Assembly (NCBI GenBank): GCA_947452755.1
Contig: CANGDT010000003.1
Span: 1-37,073, forward strand
Length of the DNA: 37,073 bases
From: Actinomycetota bacterium
GTDB lineage: Bacteria > Actinomycetota > Actinomycetes > S36-B12 > UBA5976
Direction of reading: 5' to 3'
The notes beneath the pieces are model-generated. The model had not been told where the DNA came from. It searched no databases and saw only the letters and a program-made list of their open reading frames with translations. Both the position numbers and the translations under genes were made by a program. Of the stretch, positions 17,266-24,742 are shown piece after piece (position 1 is the stretch's first letter; every line of letters begins with the position of its first letter).

Positions 17266-18594
17266 TTAGACAGAGTCTGTGTTGTCAGGTGTAACACTTA
17301 AGTCCCCACCCTGAAGATTGTCATCGACTTCTTCCTGCGCTTTAGTGGCCGTTGCAGGACGGTGCCACAGCGCATCTACCAAGATGGGTTTGACGATTTC
17401 GTGCTGCCATGGGCGAACGTGGAGTTCAAGTAGACGATGTGTGATCTCATCGGGGCTTGCGGGTGGTTTCCAAAGGACGCGGCGAACACTCTCTGGGGTC
17501 ACAATGTTCTCCGGGGGTATGCCCAATGCGGCAGACACTTCTGCAATCTTGGTGCGCGCGTATTCCAACGCTGCATACGACTCAGGAGCACGATCAATCC
17601 AGGCTCGGACTGGTGGCGGTGAGTCGCTGTGGACCTTTGCCGCGGGCCAGTCGTTTTGGTTCAGCGCCTGTGCTCGTCGGATGGCATCACGCCATACGCG
17701 CTGGTGTCGCTTCGCTGCACGTGAATCTAAGGCGGCCACCGAAGCACCTGGTTCAGACTCGGCGGCTTCGATTGCCATTGGCAACATGTGTGCGTCGGAA
17801 AGAAGCCGACCTGGTGCCGTATCGAGTTCACGGGCAAGATTGTCACGGGCCGTCCACAATTCGCGGACGAACGCTAGGTCGTGGGGCTTACGTACCTTAT
17901 GAAGCCCCGATGTACGTCGCCACGGTTCTGCACGTTCAATCGGAGCTGTGTGTTCCTTAACATGATTGAACTCTTGGATTGCCATCTCGTACTTACCGGC
18001 ATCGTGAAGTTGTTGCTGGATGACGTCCCATAGCTCGATAAGGAACTCAACATCGAGGGCGGCGTATCGCAACCATGAGTCAGGCATCGGCCTTTTGGAC
18101 CAATCGGCAGCGCTGTGTTCCTTTGCCAATGCAAAACCCAGTTGCGATTCAACAAGTGTTCCAAGACCCACGCGCGGGTAGTTCAAAAGGCGACCAGCCA
18201 ATTCGGTATCAAAAAGCGCAGCCGTGGGATGGAGGCCTGCCTCGGCCAAACACACCAGATCCTGAGATGCCGCGTGCAAAATCCAATCCACGCCATCCAA
18301 AGAGCGCGCTATTGGTTCAAGATTGTCAAAGCACAACGGATCAATCAGAAAGAGTCCGGAACCTTCACGTTTAAGTTGAATCAGATAGGCACGTTGGCTG
18401 TAGCGAAATCCACTTGCGCGCTCCGCGTCCAATGCGACTGGGCCAGAGCCTTTGCGAAGCAAGTCTGCTGCGTGGGCTAGTGCTGCGTTTGTTTCGATGA
18501 CATCGGGCATACCATCGCGAGGCTCATCAACCTTTAGCGCCGTGCTCTCAGGAATTTCTTCGGGCTCGACTGGGGAAGTGTCATCAACTGTCAT
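17266..18594 (-). CDS. rnd: Ribonuclease D family 3'-5' exonuclease with HRDC domain
   Basis: A 442-residue DEDD-type exoribonuclease for tRNA or stable RNA 3' maturation. The catalytic acids are visible as D56 and E58 (VALDAERASG), the Asp of ASQDL, and D in the YAALDVEFL motif (DEDDy with Tyr). An HRDC domain (about 225-300, with SGLHKVRKPHDLAFVRELW) follows, then a C-terminal extension of about 100 residues common in actinobacteria. I chose the ATG at 18594, which overlaps the DUF3000 stop by 11 nt; the reading frame stays open further upstream inside DUF3000, but the family N-terminus supports the shorter form. It is co-transcribed with DUF3000. Confidence 0.92.
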   Translation of the reverse strand: MTVDDTSPVEPEEIPESTALKVDEPRDGMPDVIETNAALAHAADLLRKGSGPVALDAERASGFRYSQRAYLIQLKREGSGLFLIDPLCFDNLEPIARSLDGVDWILHAASQDLVCLAEAGLHPTAALFDTELAGRLLNYPRVGLGTLVESQLGFALAKEHSAADWSKRPMPDSWLRYAALDVEFLIELWDVIQQQLHDAGKYEMAIQEFNHVKEHTAPIERAEPWRRTSGLHKVRKPHDLAFVRELWTARDNLARELDTAPGRLLSDAHMLPMAIEAAESEPGASVAALDSRAAKRHQRVWRDAIRRAQALNQNDWPAAKVHSDSPPPVRAWIDRAPESYAALEYARTKIAEVSAALGIPPENIVTPESVRRVLWKPPASPDEITHRLLELHVRPWQHEIVKPILVDALWHRPATATKAQEEVDDNLQGGDLSVTPDNTDSV

Positions 18595-19174
18595 GAAGTG
18601 ACTTCTTGCGTGGTGCGATAAATGCAACACCAACAGGCGCCGGCGTGAGTCCCGCGCATTTTTCGACTACTGCCAGCCACGCTTGCATGTGTGCCGCAAG
18701 ATCCTCACTGTCTGGTGTCCACGATGCGCGAATTTCCAAATCCGTTTGCCCATCGCGACCCTCGAGGCCTGCGAATGGTCGCGAAACGGTTCGGGTGACA
18801 GTTCCCGAGAGGTTGTGATGATCAGCATCTAAATCGCTCAGTGCATCCGTCAACCACGACCAGGCAACTTCATCCAACATGGAATCAGTGACCATTTCGG
18901 TTTCCACCGATGCGCGTACAAATGTCACTACACGGAATCGCCCGTCCCACGTCTCTTGTTCCTGGGGGTCATGCAGAACAACAAGGCGACCATTGGCTAA
19001 ATCTTCATCGTCGGGTCCCACTGCATCTACCGCAAGGGCGATGCTGTGGGGGGCAAGGCGATTGGGCGCTGGAACTTCTTCAATAATGAGTTCGGGCCTA
19101 ATTGGAACGGCTCGCAGCGTCGCCACGGCATGTTCCCACTCTGTTGTGGTGCCTAAGCCAAGTTGATGTGTCAT
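18584..19174 (-). CDS. DUF3000 family protein
   Basis: A 196-residue soluble protein with the actinobacterial DUF3000 pattern: an N-terminal helix, the segment RPELIIEEVPAPNRLAPHSI (about 26-45), the strand VLHDPQEQETWDGRFRVV, and the basic C-terminus. No enzyme motif is known for this family. It is the first gene of a two-gene unit with RNase D, as Rv2680 and Rv2681 are neighbours in M. tuberculosis. Its start lies 8 nt after a TAGGCT box, with no Shine-Dalgarno sequence, pointing to a leaderless transcript. Confidence 0.87.
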   Translation of the reverse strand: MTHQLGLGTTTEWEHAVATLRAVPIRPELIIEEVPAPNRLAPHSIALAVDAVGPDDEDLANGRLVVLHDPQEQETWDGRFRVVTFVRASVETEMVTDSMLDEVAWSWLTDALSDLDADHHNLSGTVTRTVSRPFAGLEGRDGQTDLEIRASWTPDSEDLAAHMQAWLAVVEKCAGLTPAPVGVAFIAPRKKSLHDS

Positions 19175-19182
19175 TTCGCCTA

Positions 19183-19188
19183 AGCCTA
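19183..19188 (-). promoter_or_regulatory. -10 box for leaderless DUF3000-rnd transcript
   Basis: TAGGCT on the minus strand, ending 8 nt before the DUF3000 ATG (19172-19174). The divergent EamA gene has its own box 41 nt away. Confidence 0.55.
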
Positions 19189-19228
19189 ATTTGAAATTCC
19201 CATGGTGAGCCCTTGGCGCGCCGTGGGA

Positions 19229-19234
19229 TAGTCT
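19229..19234 (+). promoter_or_regulatory. -10 box for leaderless EamA-family transcript
   Basis: TAGTCT on the plus strand, 6 nt before the GTG at 19241. No ribosome binding site precedes the GTG, which is the pattern of an actinobacterial leaderless GTG start. Confidence 0.55.
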
Positions 19235-19240
19235 CGGCGA

Positions 19241-20068
19241 GTGGCTGTGATTCTCGCGTTGTTATCAAGTGTGGCTTGGGGTACGGCCGATTTTTTGGGC
19301 GGGACACTGTCTCGTAAGCGCAAGCCATTTGCTGTTTTAGGTGCGTCACAGATTTTTGGTCTCGTTGGTGCGAGCTTCATGGCATTGCTTTTCCATGACT
19401 GGGGATTCGATCGCGTTGTCGTAGTGAACGGCATCATTGCTGGCGTTATCGGGCTTGCAGGATTGACCCTGTTTTATGCGGCCTTGGCGTCAGGTCAGAT
19501 GGGCATCGTGTCACCGATTGCATCCATTGGCGTGGTGGTGCCGGTATTTATGGGGCTGGCACATGGTGACAATCCTTCGATGCTGCAACTGGTAGGTATA
19601 GCTATTGCGATTGTCGGCGTTGTTTTCGCATCTGGCCCCGAGTTGGGTGGAGGCGCAGATCCGAAGCCGGTGGTTTATGCGTTTCTTTCTGCGCTCGCAT
19701 TTGGTACTTGCACCTATTTCATGGCGGTAGGTGGGCAGTCCAGTCCAACCATGACAATCGTGGTGATGCGTATTACCCAAGTACTCATTGCAGTCATAGG
19801 GTTACTGATTCTCCGCGATCTTGGTGGGCTCGTGAAGTCCGACTTACCAATGCTCGCCTCGATTGGAGTGCTTGATGCATCGGCCAATATTTTGTTTGCC
19901 GCGTCTTCAACACTTGGAATGCTCGCTTTGGTATCTGTGTTGAGTTCGTTGTTCCCCGTTGTGACCGTGCTTCTCGCTTGGTTTATTCACAAAGAGCGAC
20001 TAATTCGCATCCAGTACATCGGAATTGCTATCGCCGCCATTGGCGTATGCGCAATCAGCGCTGGCTAA
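19241..20068 (+). CDS. EamA/DMT-superfamily transporter
   Basis: A 275-residue integral membrane protein with about ten predicted helices arranged as two EamA repeats (about 1-135 and 145-275), starting with the characteristic ALLSSVAWGTADFLGG. The second half ends with the usual helix pair IQYIGIAIAAIGVCAISAG. Members export or import metabolites such as amino acids or nucleosides; the substrate cannot be inferred. The GTG start at 19241 follows a -10 box by 6 nt. Its stop overlaps the msrB stop on the other strand (CTAA at 20065-20068). Confidence 0.88.
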   Translation: MAVILALLSSVAWGTADFLGGTLSRKRKPFAVLGASQIFGLVGASFMALLFHDWGFDRVVVVNGIIAGVIGLAGLTLFYAALASGQMGIVSPIASIGVVVPVFMGLAHGDNPSMLQLVGIAIAIVGVVFASGPELGGGADPKPVVYAFLSALAFGTCTYFMAVGGQSSPTMTIVVMRITQVLIAVIGLLILRDLGGLVKSDLPMLASIGVLDASANILFAASSTLGMLALVSVLSSLFPVVTVLLAWFIHKERLIRIQYIGIAIAAIGVCAISAG

Positions 20069-20469
20069 ATCTTTGGCTCAAGTGTCAATGAAATCGAATT
20101 GATGCAGTAGCGAAGGTCCGTGGGCGTGTCATAACCCTCGCCTTTAAATACATGCCCAAGATGCGAGTCACACGACGCGCAACGTATCTCGGTGCGCACC
20201 ATGCCATGCGAGTGATCATCAATTTCCACAATGGACTCACCGGCAAGGGGAGAGAAGAACGATGGCCAGCCGCATCCCGAATGAAACTTCTCGTGTGAAC
20301 GAAAGAGCTCGGAGCCACATGCGCGGCAGCGATAAATGCCCTCTGTCTCGGTGTCGGTGTACTCGCCAACAAAGGGTGCTTCAGTTCCCGCTTGACGTAG
20401 AACGCGAAACTCTTCGTCGTTGAGTTGAGCACGCCACTCATTTTCAGTTTTGGTTACCTTGTCAGCCAT
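20065..20469 (-). CDS. msrB: Peptide-methionine (R)-S-oxide reductase
   Basis: MsrB of 134 residues, repairing methionine-R-sulfoxide in proteins. The zinc site has C48/C51 (YRCRACG) and C97/C100 (RCASC), the family motif SGCGWPSF is at about 64-71, and the catalytic nucleophile is C122 in RYCINS. C66 of SGCGW is a candidate resolving cysteine. The gene is convergent with the EamA transporter, sharing stop-codon bases. Its ATG follows a TAACCT box by 6 nt with no Shine-Dalgarno sequence, so it is probably leaderless. The position beside the RibD-like gene matches the order Rv2674 to Rv2671 in M. tuberculosis. Confidence 0.95.
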   Translation of the reverse strand: MADKVTKTENEWRAQLNDEEFRVLRQAGTEAPFVGEYTDTETEGIYRCRACGSELFRSHEKFHSGCGWPSFFSPLAGESIVEIDDHSHGMVRTEIRCASCDSHLGHVFKGEGYDTPTDLRYCINSISLTLEPKI

Positions 20470-20475
20470 GACTCA

Positions 20476-20481
20476 AGGTTA
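20476..20481 (-). promoter_or_regulatory. -10 box for leaderless msrB
   Basis: TAACCT on the minus strand ending 6 nt before the msrB ATG (20467-20469). It lies between the msrB start and the stop of the upstream minus-strand reductase gene, so msrB can be transcribed alone. Confidence 0.5.
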
Positions 20482-20495
20482 ATGGCGAATGCACA

Positions 20496-21251
20496 CTACG
20501 CATTTTCTGGAGCAAATGAACGCGAGAAAGTGAATTGTTCGGTGATTATTTCGTATTGGGTCTCGAAAGCGCTTAGCGCTGATAACAGATCCTCATCCGG
20601 TGGACGCTTGCTCGCAATGTTCGATTGAGTGAGGCACACATCGTCCACTAGGTCGGCGGCAAGGACGGATGAAAGCAGGCGTGGGCCACCCTCGCACAAC
20701 ACGTGCGTGAGGTCTCGTTGCCCCAGGTCTAGGACCACCGAATTGAGAAATGTGTCATCTGGCGCGGAGAGTGCGACAACATCCGCGAAACCGCGGAGGT
20801 GTTCAAAACGGTTTTGCCACACCTCGTCATCTGATGCGCGAGTAAAAATCAGCGGTTGAAATCCAGGTTCGTTGAACATGCGTGCGCCACTCCACAAATC
20901 TAGACTTAGCGAAACGACTGCGAGCTGAGGCTTGATCTTTCGAGCAAATTCAACGAACTCGTCACGAATATTTATTTGCCCGTACTTCTCTGATTGCGCC
21001 GTTGAAGCGCCGACAAGAACAACATCCGCCTGAGAGCGTAAAAAATTGAACACCCGCATATCTTCCGGACCGCTCAGAAGTCGACTTGAACCGTTGTCAT
21101 CAACAAAAGATCCGTTGGCGCTCACCACCATATTCGTACGAAACATGCTGCTCTGGTCGGAACTGTAAATTGCAGCCAGCGTCGAAGGACCAATTTTGTC
21201 CAAGGATCCTGCATTAATAGTGCGCACGGGTTCATAATGCCATGTCGGCAC
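20496..21251 (-). CDS. RibD C-terminal-domain pyrimidine/dihydrofolate reductase-like protein (Rv2671-like)
   Basis: About 251 residues containing only the reductase (RibD_C, DHFR-like) domain; the zinc deaminase domain of full RibD is absent. Visible features are the first strand RTNMVVSANGSFV (about 38-50), the NADPH-binding segment ADVVLVGASTAQSEKYG (75-91) and the LCEGGPRLLSSVLAADLVDD motif near residue 195. In M. tuberculosis the gene at the equivalent position (Rv2671, beside the Rv2670c ATPase) has been reported to have dihydrofolate reductase activity, so a folate role is possible, especially with pabB and pabC close by. The GTG at 21251 is my preferred start; another in-frame GTG lies 8 codons downstream and no ribosome binding site decides. 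Confidence 0.8.
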   Translation of the reverse strand: MPTWHYEPVRTINAGSLDKIGPSTLAAIYSSDQSSMFRTNMVVSANGSFVDDNGSSRLLSGPEDMRVFNFLRSQADVVLVGASTAQSEKYGQINIRDEFVEFARKIKPQLAVVSLSLDLWSGARMFNEPGFQPLIFTRASDDEVWQNRFEHLRGFADVVALSAPDDTFLNSVVLDLGQRDLTHVLCEGGPRLLSSVLAADLVDDVCLTQSNIASKRPPDEDLLSALSAFETQYEIITEQFTFSRSFAPENA

Positions 21252-21265
21252 ACACTTGAGGTCTT

Positions 21266-21275
21266 GACCTAGGCT
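21266..21275. promoter_or_regulatory. Overlapping divergent -10 boxes at CCTAGG
   Basis: Plus strand TAGGCT (21270-21275) ends 6 nt before the zapE GTG, fitting a leaderless start. On the minus strand the same palindromic CCTAGG core gives TAGGTC (21266-21271), 14 nt before the proposed reductase GTG. Two promoters appear to share one core. Confidence 0.5.
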
Positions 21276-21281
21276 AAGGAT

Positions 21282-22271
21282 GTGCTTCGCCTTCTTGATC
21301 GCAACCCACGCGTGAACGCGCTGAATGTGGTTGCAGGATTTCAACCGCCACCGCGTTTTGCGGATGCGCGGCTGAGCAACTACCTGCCCAACCCGCACGA
21401 ACCCACGCAGTCGAGCGCACGGAATGTGGTACACAAGTTTGCCCAGGGTGCACCTCCCGTAAAGAAATCACTTTTGCGCAAACCCAAGCCGGTAGTTGGT
21501 CAAGGGATATATCTGGATGGCGGTTTTGGCGTGGGCAAGACACATCTTCTTGCCAGTCTGTGGCATGAACATCCTGGTACTCGAGCCTTCGCAAGCTTTG
21601 TTGAGTACACGAATCTGGTCGGTGCGGTTGGCTTTGAACGCGCAGTCGATTTGTTGGCCACATATGACCTCATTTGCATTGACGAATTTGAACTTGATGA
21701 TCCAGGGGACACAGTTTTGATGGCAACACTGCTTCAGCGTTTGGTTGAACGGGGGGTTCGCCTAGCGGCAACGTCCAACACCTTGCCTGACAAACTCGGT
21801 CAAGGTCGTTTCGCGGCTGATGATTTTCTTCGCGAGATTCAAGGTCTTGCGGCGCACTTCAATATTGTGCGAATCGACGGGCCTGACTATCGCCATAGAG
21901 ACGCAGTTGAAGCAGCACGGCCACTGCAGTTTGCTGAACTGATGAGCATCGCCGAGCGGCCAAACGTGTCCCTGGATGCTTTTGAAGACCTAGATGAGCA
22001 CTTGGCATCCGTCCATCCCAGTGCATACGGTGCAATAGTTGAAGGCGTCGAGCGAGTGGCGATTAGTGATCTGGAAACCATTAGTCATCAAGCAAATGCA
22101 CTGCGATGGGTAGTCTTCGTAGACCGACTGTATGACCGCCAAATCCCAGTTAGCTATTCAGGTGTTTCTGCAATGAGGCTGTTCACCGAGGACATGATGC
22201 GCGGGGGATACCGAAAGAAGTATCTGCGGTGTTTGTCTCGATTGTCGGCTCTCACTCGCGAAGAGCTCTAA
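21282..22271 (+). CDS. zapE: ZapE/AFG1-family ATPase
   Basis: AAA-type ATPase of 329 residues. Walker A is GGFGVGKT (80-87), Walker B is LICIDEFEL (D134/E135), then a sensor-like ATSNT segment and an arginine-rich C-terminal end (GGYRKKYLRCLSRL). The N-terminal FQPPPRFADARLSNYLPNP is typical of the family. In E. coli ZapE acts at the division ring; the mitochondrial homologue AFG1 helps respiratory complex turnover. The actinobacterial counterpart is Rv2670c-like, with unproven role. The GTG at 21282 is chosen over an ATG at 21280, which is out of frame. No ribosome binding site is present, and a TAGGCT box 6 nt upstream suggests a leaderless message. Confidence 0.88.
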   Translation: MLRLLDRNPRVNALNVVAGFQPPPRFADARLSNYLPNPHEPTQSSARNVVHKFAQGAPPVKKSLLRKPKPVVGQGIYLDGGFGVGKTHLLASLWHEHPGTRAFASFVEYTNLVGAVGFERAVDLLATYDLICIDEFELDDPGDTVLMATLLQRLVERGVRLAATSNTLPDKLGQGRFAADDFLREIQGLAAHFNIVRIDGPDYRHRDAVEAARPLQFAELMSIAERPNVSLDAFEDLDEHLASVHPSAYGAIVEGVERVAISDLETISHQANALRWVVFVDRLYDRQIPVSYSGVSAMRLFTEDMMRGGYRKKYLRCLSRLSALTREEL

Positions 22272-22331
22272 CTACCTAAGGCTTGTTGTGTCCGGGTAAC
22301 ACGCATGGGATTGCAGCAGAACTACTTCAAA

Positions 22332-22408
22332 TGGTGGTCGATACAGGACTCGAACCTGTGACCTCTTCCATGTCAAGGAAGCGCGCTAACCAACTGCGCC
22401 AATCGACC
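22332..22408 (-). tRNA. tRNA-Val (anticodon GAC), CCA encoded
   Basis: Read on the minus strand the gene starts with GGTCGAT, which pairs perfectly with ATCGACC before discriminator A (22335) and an encoded CCA (22332-22334). The anticodon stem CTTCC/GGAAG encloses TTGACAT, giving anticodon GAC. D-loop GGTT and T-loop TTCGAGT are normal. It is the last tRNA of the Gly-Cys-Val cluster and the only one with CCA in the DNA. Confidence 0.95.
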
Positions 22409-22425
22409 AGTGTTACAAACTTACG

Positions 22426-22496
22426 AGGTGGAGACGGGATTTGAACCCGTGTACAGGGATTTGCAGTCCCTTGCCTCGCCTCTCGGCCACTCCACC
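22426..22496 (-). tRNA. tRNA-Cys (anticodon GCA)
   Basis: On the minus strand the acceptor GGTGGAG pairs with CTCCACC, and the discriminator is U (22426), the identity base of tRNA-Cys. The anticodon loop CTGCAAA within GGGA/TCCC gives GCA. T-loop TTCAAAT. CCA is not encoded (TCG follows). It lies 17 nt upstream, in the transcription sense, of tRNA-Val. Confidence 0.95.
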
Positions 22497-22520
22497 GATG
22501 TGCTCCTCAAGAGCCTTGCG

Positions 22521-22593
22521 AGCGGACGACGGGATTCGAACCCGCGACCCTCACCTTGGCAAGGTGATGCTCTACCAGCTGAGCCACGTCCGC
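22521..22593 (-). tRNA. tRNA-Gly (anticodon GCC)
   Basis: On the minus strand acceptor GCGGACG pairs with CGTCCGC, discriminator U (22521). Anticodon stem CACCT/AGGTG with loop TGCCA gives GCC; D-loop and TTCGAAT T-loop are regular. CCA is not encoded. It is the first gene of the Gly-Cys-Val tRNA cluster, an order I remember from mycobacteria. Confidence 0.95.
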
Positions 22594-22618
22594 GTAGACC
22601 TCAAAGGCCAACTCCGTA

Positions 22619-22647
22619 ACCCTAGCCCAGTCCCGTGAATCTCGCAA
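22619..22647 (-). promoter_or_regulatory. Promoter of the tRNA Gly-Cys-Val operon
   Basis: On the minus strand TTGCGA (22642-22647) and TAGGGT (22619-22624) are separated by exactly 17 bp, the best two-box promoter in the window. The -10 ends 25 nt before the 5' end of mature tRNA-Gly, leaving a short leader for RNase P removal. Confidence 0.7.
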
Positions 22648-22701
22648 AAGTGGGTCCTGGCAGGTATCGACACCCAGGTGTGCACACATGCGTTTCTTTC
22701 A

Positions 22702-22707
22702 TAGGGT
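22702..22707 (+). promoter_or_regulatory. -10 box for leaderless pabB
   Basis: TAGGGT ends 6 nt before the pabB GTG at 22714, with no Shine-Dalgarno sequence between. Transcription and translation would start together at the GTG. Confidence 0.6.
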
Positions 22708-22713
22708 TGAACG

Positions 22714-23784
22714 GTGACGACGCTGCCGCCTTCGGAATCCTTCGCCATTTTTGGTGAGCGCATGGCATCTGAGCTCGTCGAGCACTCCACTGATCCTGCG
22801 TGCCTTGAGCGTGAGGGTTTCTGGGCTGTGACGCAAACGTTCGAAGGCGACTTTGATGCATATAGGTTCGCAAAGATTGCCGACTTGTCAACAGCTTCGC
22901 AGTTACCGGACGAAACATTCGTAGGTGTGCCTGTCAAGAGCTGGCAGTCATCGGTTGATGCTGAAACGTACATGGATGGTGTGCGTCAAGTTCGTGACGA
23001 CATCGCTCGCGGTTGGGTTTACCAGACAAATTTGTGTCGCGTGTTATCGACACCGCTCGGCGAGAGCATTAATGCGTTCGGGCTGTGGTCGCTCATGCGT
23101 GAGCATAATCCTGCGCCATATCTATCGGTGATTTCTCTTGACGCAAGCGATGTGCTTGACGCTGATGTTCGAATCGTTTCTGTTTCGCCCGAGTTGTTTT
23201 TGCGTCGCACAGGTGACCAGTTGCTCACAAGCCCAATCAAAGGCACTGCGGACAAAGAGTCAGACTTGCTCGAGAAAGACAGTGCCGAGAACGTCATGAT
23301 TGTGGATTTGATGCGCAATGACTTGTCGGCTGTCTGCACCGAAGGCTCAGTGAAGGTGGTGGACCTTTTGAGAGTGGAGCAGCATCCCTCATTGGTGCAT
23401 CTGGTGTCCGATGTGATTGGTGAAGTTCGTCCAGGACTTTCATGGTCAACAATTTTTAACGCGCTGATGCCCCCAGGTTCTGTGAGCGGCGCTCCGAAGA
23501 GTAGTTCGTTGGAAGTAATCAATCGACTAGAGCAGGCACCTCGCGGTCTTTATTGTGGCTTCGTTGGGTGGGTGGACACAAGGTCGGATGCGCCTGCTGG
23601 CACAACAGCAGAATTGGCTGTAGCTATTAGAACTTTCTGGCAAGAACATGCGACCGCGGGTCCACAGTTGCGCTTTGGAACAGGTGCAGGAATCACATGG
23701 GGAAGCGATCCGCTACGCGAATGGAACGAAACCGAATTGAAGGCTCGTCACTTACTTAACGTTGCGGCGATGAGTCTGCCCTAG
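22714..23784 (+). CDS. pabB: Aminodeoxychorismate synthase component I
   Basis: Chorismate-utilising enzyme of about 356 residues that, with a glutaminase partner (PabA), makes 4-amino-4-deoxychorismate for folate. The PIKGT motif with K176 is the PabB signature (anthranilate synthase has PIAGT), and the chorismate domain continues with ENVMIVDLMRNDLS, MPPGSVSGAPK and the Mg2+ and substrate segment near FGTGAGITWGSDP. The N-terminal variable region is short. The GTG at 22714 follows a TAGGGT box by 6 nt. The stop codon TAG is part of the pabC -10 box. No pabA or trpG-like glutaminase is present in the window, so the amidotransferase must be encoded elsewhere. Confidence 0.93.
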   Translation: MTTLPPSESFAIFGERMASELVEHSTDPACLEREGFWAVTQTFEGDFDAYRFAKIADLSTASQLPDETFVGVPVKSWQSSVDAETYMDGVRQVRDDIARGWVYQTNLCRVLSTPLGESINAFGLWSLMREHNPAPYLSVISLDASDVLDADVRIVSVSPELFLRRTGDQLLTSPIKGTADKESDLLEKDSAENVMIVDLMRNDLSAVCTEGSVKVVDLLRVEQHPSLVHLVSDVIGEVRPGLSWSTIFNALMPPGSVSGAPKSSSLEVINRLEQAPRGLYCGFVGWVDTRSDAPAGTTAELAVAIRTFWQEHATAGPQLRFGTGAGITWGSDPLREWNETELKARHLLNVAAMSLP

Positions 23785-23787
23785 GCT
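23782..23787 (+). promoter_or_regulatory. -10 box for pabC overlapping the pabB stop
   Basis: TAGGCT, whose first three bases are the pabB stop codon, lies 9 nt before the pabC ATG at 23797 and no ribosome binding site is present. A leaderless or nearly leaderless pabC transcript is likely besides read-through from pabB. Confidence 0.5.
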
Positions 23788-23796
23788 AAAACAACT

Positions 23797-24687
23797 ATGA
23801 GCGATCTGTTTTGGGTTAACGACGAACTTGTACGAGCCGGTGACGCTCGCGTGTCTGTTCTTGATCACGGTTTTACCGTTGGTGATGGCGTCTTTGAAAC
23901 GATCAAGGTTGTCGATGGTCAAACGTTTGCGCGGACGCTCCACTTGGATCGTCTCGATCGTTCGTGTGTGGGCATTGGTCTTGCTGCGCCGGATCGCACC
24001 TTAGTAGTCAAAGCCATCGACGAGGTGCTGAGCGCGGGTGACTTTCAAGGCCTTGGTCGAATTCGTGTCACCGTGACAAGTGGTGTCGGACCCTTAGGAT
24101 CAGACCGGAGCTCTACTCAGCAAACACTCATCGTCGCTGGCACACAACAAAAACCCTGGTCCGAGGCTGCCTCTGTTGCAGTGGTGCCGTGGGTGCGCAA
24201 TGAACGCTCTGCTACATCAGGGTATAAAACAACGTCTTACGTTGAGAACGTCATAGCGCTGGAAGCTGCACATCAAGCGGGCTGTTCTGAGGCAATATTT
24301 CTCGACACGCGTGGCTACGTGAGCGAAGGAACCGGTTCAAACATTTTTTGGATCAAAGATTCCATAGTCTATACACCTGCGAGTTCAACCGGGTTGTTGC
24401 GTGGAATTACCCGGGAGTTGGTCATGGAATTATGCACGCGCATCAAAGTGGATTTACGCGAGAGTGAGTACCCGCTGGCTAGTCTGCTGGGTTCTGACGA
24501 GATCTTCATCACCAGTTCAACTCGTGATGTCATGCCAGTTACTGAGGTAAAGACCCTCGACCACGTAGCGAGCTTAAGTAGCTCTGTAACGTTTCAGTCT
24601 GGACCAGTGACGAATCAACTCATCGGGGAGTTCGCGGCGATGTCATCAGCAATTCCCGACCCGCGCATCGGTGAATTCTCGCTATAA
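23797..24687 (+). CDS. pabC: Aminodeoxychorismate lyase (class IV aminotransferase fold)
   Basis: PLP enzyme of 296 residues, fold type IV, predicted to convert aminodeoxychorismate to 4-aminobenzoate and pyruvate. Family features: FWVNDELV start, [16 protein letters not shown] (about 23-38), the PLP lysine K144 in [12 protein letters not shown], and [10 protein letters not shown] plus the SSTRDVMPV segment. Branched-chain and D-amino-acid aminotransferases share this fold; the adjacency to pabB makes PabC the best call. Length and start fit the family. A 55-base gap separates it from thrS. Confidence 0.87.
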   Translation: MSDLFWVNDELVRAGDARVSVLDHGFTVGDGVFETIKVVDGQTFARTLHLDRLDRSCVGIGLAAPDRTLVVKAIDEVLSAGDFQGLGRIRVTVTSGVGPLGSDRSSTQQTLIVAGTQQKPWSEAASVAVVPWVRNERSATSGYKTTSYVENVIALEAAHQAGCSEAIFLDTRGYVSEGTGSNIFWIKDSIVYTPASSTGLLRGITRELVMELCTRIKVDLRESEYPLASLLGSDEIFITSSTRDVMPVTEVKTLDHVASLSSSVTFQSGPVTNQLIGEFAAMSSAIPDPRIGEFSL

Positions 24688-24698
24688 GTACCGTGGGA

Positions 24699-24704
24699 TA
24701 AAGT
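24699..24704 (+). promoter_or_regulatory. Candidate -10 box for thrS
   Basis: TAAAGT about 38 nt before the thrS ATG. No T-box riboswitch or attenuator fold is seen in the short leader. Confidence 0.35.
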
Positions 24705-24742
24705 GGGACAGCAACACACGCAAACCACAAGTCCAGAACAGG

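Noticed and set aside
17268-17280. ACAGA-G-TCTGT palindrome near the dxs and rnd stops as a terminator
   Set aside because: The stem is only 5 bp with a 1-nt loop, no T run, and most of it lies inside the rnd coding end.
21280-21282. ATG at 21280 as the zapE start
   Set aside because: It is out of frame with the ATPase motifs; the in-frame start is the GTG at 21282.
22272-22331. Terminator after zapE and the tRNA cluster
   Set aside because: Only a weak GTGT/ACAC pairing is seen and no T tract on either strand, so I do not call it.
24671-24742. 24-residue N-terminal extension of ThrS
   Set aside because: It would overlap pabC by 17 nt and has a basic composition unlike the TGS domain; the ATG at 24743 fits the family better.
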